Of a DNA stretch of 64,000 nt, positions 62,825-64,000 are shown in pieces. The notes beneath the pieces were generated by a model. The model did not search any database and had not been told where the DNA came from. It was given only the letters and a program-made list of their open reading frames with translations. A program made the translations under genes and the position numbers. The stretch spans positions 34,889-98,888 of the forward strand of contig WTCE01000084.1 of assembly GCA_013138735.1 (NCBI GenBank), in the 5' to 3' direction. Numbering within the stretch: position 1 is the first letter of the stretch; each line of letters starts with the position of its first letter. This stretch comes from Crocinitomix sp. Lineage in GTDB: Bacteria > Bacteroidota > Bacteroidia > Flavobacteriales_D > Crocinitomicaceae.

Positions 62825-63652
62825 GTGATGAAAACCCCGTTTCTAATTTTGTTCATTTTTTTTATTTCCTTAGCCTATGGTCAAACTAACACGTATAGTT
62901 TTGCTTTGGCGTATAAAGCGCATATAGAAGAAAATTATGACGAAGCAATTCGAATTTATTCATTGATTATTGAAAATAATTCAGAACCATGGGAAGCTTA
63001 TCAAAATAGGGCTATTTGTTATCGGATGCAAAAAAAGTTTGATTTAGCGAAAAGGGACTTGGATCATGTATTGATTGAAAATCCAAATGACACTATGGCT
63101 TTATATACTTATGGAGTTGTTGAATGCGATCAATTTAATTGGTCCGAATCAATTTCATATTTACACAAAGCAAATCAACTGACAAAAGAAAGAAATCAAG
63201 AACTTTTAGCATACCTTGGTTCTGCTTATTTTTTTGCCCAAGAAATGGACAGCGCAGTTAATTATTTGAAACAAGCAATTGATTTAGATCCGAATGATGG
63301 AGACGCGTTGAATAATTTAGCATGGTCATATTTGTCAATTGAACCATCAAAATCCATTCAATATTTTAAAATGGCTTACGAGTTGGATAAAACTGATCCT
63401 GTAGCATTGAATAACCTTGGATACGCAGAACTACTATCGGGGAAATTTGAAATTGCAAAAGAGCATTTTCTTGAATCAAAAAAAATGAATCAAAATAATC
63501 CTTTTGTGTATCGTAATATGGGGCTTTATTATATGAAGATCAATAATAAGAAGGCGGCCAAAAAACAGCTCAAAAAATGCTTAAAAAAAGGAATGCTTGA
63601 AAAGTGGGGACCGCAATATATTGTTGAATTAAAGGCATATTGCGAAAGCTAA
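62825..63652 (+). CDS. Secreted tetratricopeptide-repeat protein
   Basis: The 275-residue protein has a signal peptide (LILFIFFISLAYGQ) and six or so TPR motifs from about residue 30 to 265, such as AYQNRAICYRMQKKFDLAKR, ALYTYGVVECDQFNWSESIS and ALNNLGYAELLSGKFEIAKE. It presumably acts as a periplasmic or surface scaffold. Partner proteins are unknown. It starts nine bases after rsmG. Confidence 0.83.
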   Translation: MMKTPFLILFIFFISLAYGQTNTYSFALAYKAHIEENYDEAIRIYSLIIENNSEPWEAYQNRAICYRMQKKFDLAKRDLDHVLIENPNDTMALYTYGVVECDQFNWSESISYLHKANQLTKERNQELLAYLGSAYFFAQEMDSAVNYLKQAIDLDPNDGDALNNLAWSYLSIEPSKSIQYFKMAYELDKTDPVALNNLGYAELLSGKFEIAKEHFLESKKMNQNNPFVYRNMGLYYMKINNKKAAKKQLKKCLKKGMLEKWGPQYIVELKAYCES

Positions 63653-63731
63653 TAATTCAGTCAAAGTCAAGCCTTGTTGGGAGCGCTTACGTTATAACTC
63701 AGGATTCTTTTTTTACCTTAATAACATCTCT

Positions 63732-63950
63732 ATGAAAACTAGTCCATTGAAACATACTCTCTTCGTTTTACTCTTTATCGTATTTGGTTCAAGTTCAATT
63801 ATTGCTCAAGTCGATTTCAAAGAACCGCTAGATGCTTATTTTATTCCAAAATTCATAAAAAAGGCAAAAGTAAAATCGCTCGTTATTTATTCGCTTTCAG
63901 GTTTAATACCTCGAGGCTTGCCTCGTCAAATTTTACTATTTTGTGACTAG
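63732..63950 (+). CDS. Short secreted protein, probably truncated
   Basis: The 72-residue frame starts with a signal peptide (TLFVLLFIVFGSSSIIAQ) but then ends within two adjacent palindromes at 63912-63968. The residues before the palindromes look like the start of a larger secreted protein. The tail after KSLVIYSLSG is likely palindrome-derived. The frame after the stop cannot be followed to a clear continuation before the window ends. Confidence 0.45.
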   Translation: MKTSPLKHTLFVLLFIVFGSSSIIAQVDFKEPLDAYFIPKFIKKAKVKSLVIYSLSGLIPRGLPRQILLFCD

Positions 63951-63968
63951 ATGTCACAGAATAGTAAA
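63912..63968. repeat. Two adjacent palindromes at the right edge
   Basis: CGAGGC/GCCTCG pair at 63912-63925 with a two-base loop. TTTACTATTTTGTGAC at 63932-63947 pairs with 63953-63968 at 15 of 16 positions around a five-base loop. The ORF at 63732 stops in this second loop. Confidence 0.65.
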
Positions 63969-64000
63969 TATATCCATAAAAGTCATAATGTTTCGGTTCT

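Noticed and set aside
1..64000. tRNA, rRNA, CRISPR or transposase genes
   Set aside because: I read the intergenic regions for tRNA-like ends, regularly spaced repeats and transposase motifs and saw none; a tRNA search program was not available, so a single missed tRNA is possible.

Overview
The window is AT-rich, densely coded bacterial DNA that reads as a member of the Bacteroidota, most likely order Flavobacteriales. The evidence is a type IX secretion (T9SS) porin-like protein (PorQ), a protein with a T9SS C-terminal sorting domain, many lipoproteins with acidic residues just after the lipobox Cys, TAnnTTTG-type -7 promoter boxes, almost no Shine-Dalgarno sequences, and an Nqr-type sodium pump. 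The family cannot be fixed from this window. I see no rRNA, tRNA, CRISPR array, transposase or phage gene.

Region 1 (1-12,950) is a surface-polysaccharide locus. At the left edge is the N-terminus of a secreted ELWxSDGT-repeat protein. It is followed by a minus-strand pair (an extended SDR and an ABC-2 polysaccharide export permease with no partner ATPase in view) and a long plus-strand operon. The operon holds glycosyltransferases, a UDP-GlcNAc 4-epimerase-like SDR, a 4,6-dehydratase / sugar-1-phosphate nucleotidyltransferase / reductase trio joined by 8-base stop/start overlaps, and two left-handed beta-helix acyltransferases, one of them LpxD-like.

Region 2 (12,950-24,400) is mixed. It has an S26 signal-peptidase-like protein without the catalytic serine, an SMI1/KNR4 protein, a DUF695/RraB-like protein, a PorG/DUF6089-like barrel, a nitronate monooxygenase followed by an M16 peptidase pair, and several small unknown proteins. 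Palindromic dispersed repeats sit between genes here.

Region 3 (24,400-36,300) has a large secreted MORN/YwqK-type repeat protein, an acetyltransferase, aldehyde dehydrogenase, glyoxalase, an ArsR/AHSA1 pair, and a run of seven lipoproteins plus one secreted protein of unknown function, all on the minus strand.

Region 4 (36,300-50,830) is mainly housekeeping: the complete nqrABCDEF operon with a recognisable promoter and terminator, a YjjG-type nucleotidase, upp, a FabG-like/FemAB-like/polysaccharide-deacetylase cassette, peptide deformylase, an M23 peptidase and truA.

Region 5 (50,830-64,000) has a YfcE-like phosphoesterase, porQ, an OmpA-like protein, a VWA protein with a T9SS sorting domain, isochorismate synthase with a hotdog thioesterase (menaquinone pathway), an LptF/LptG permease, tgt, a membrane GT2, an ECF sigma factor, rsmG and a TPR protein. 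At the right edge a short secreted ORF ends inside strong palindromes.
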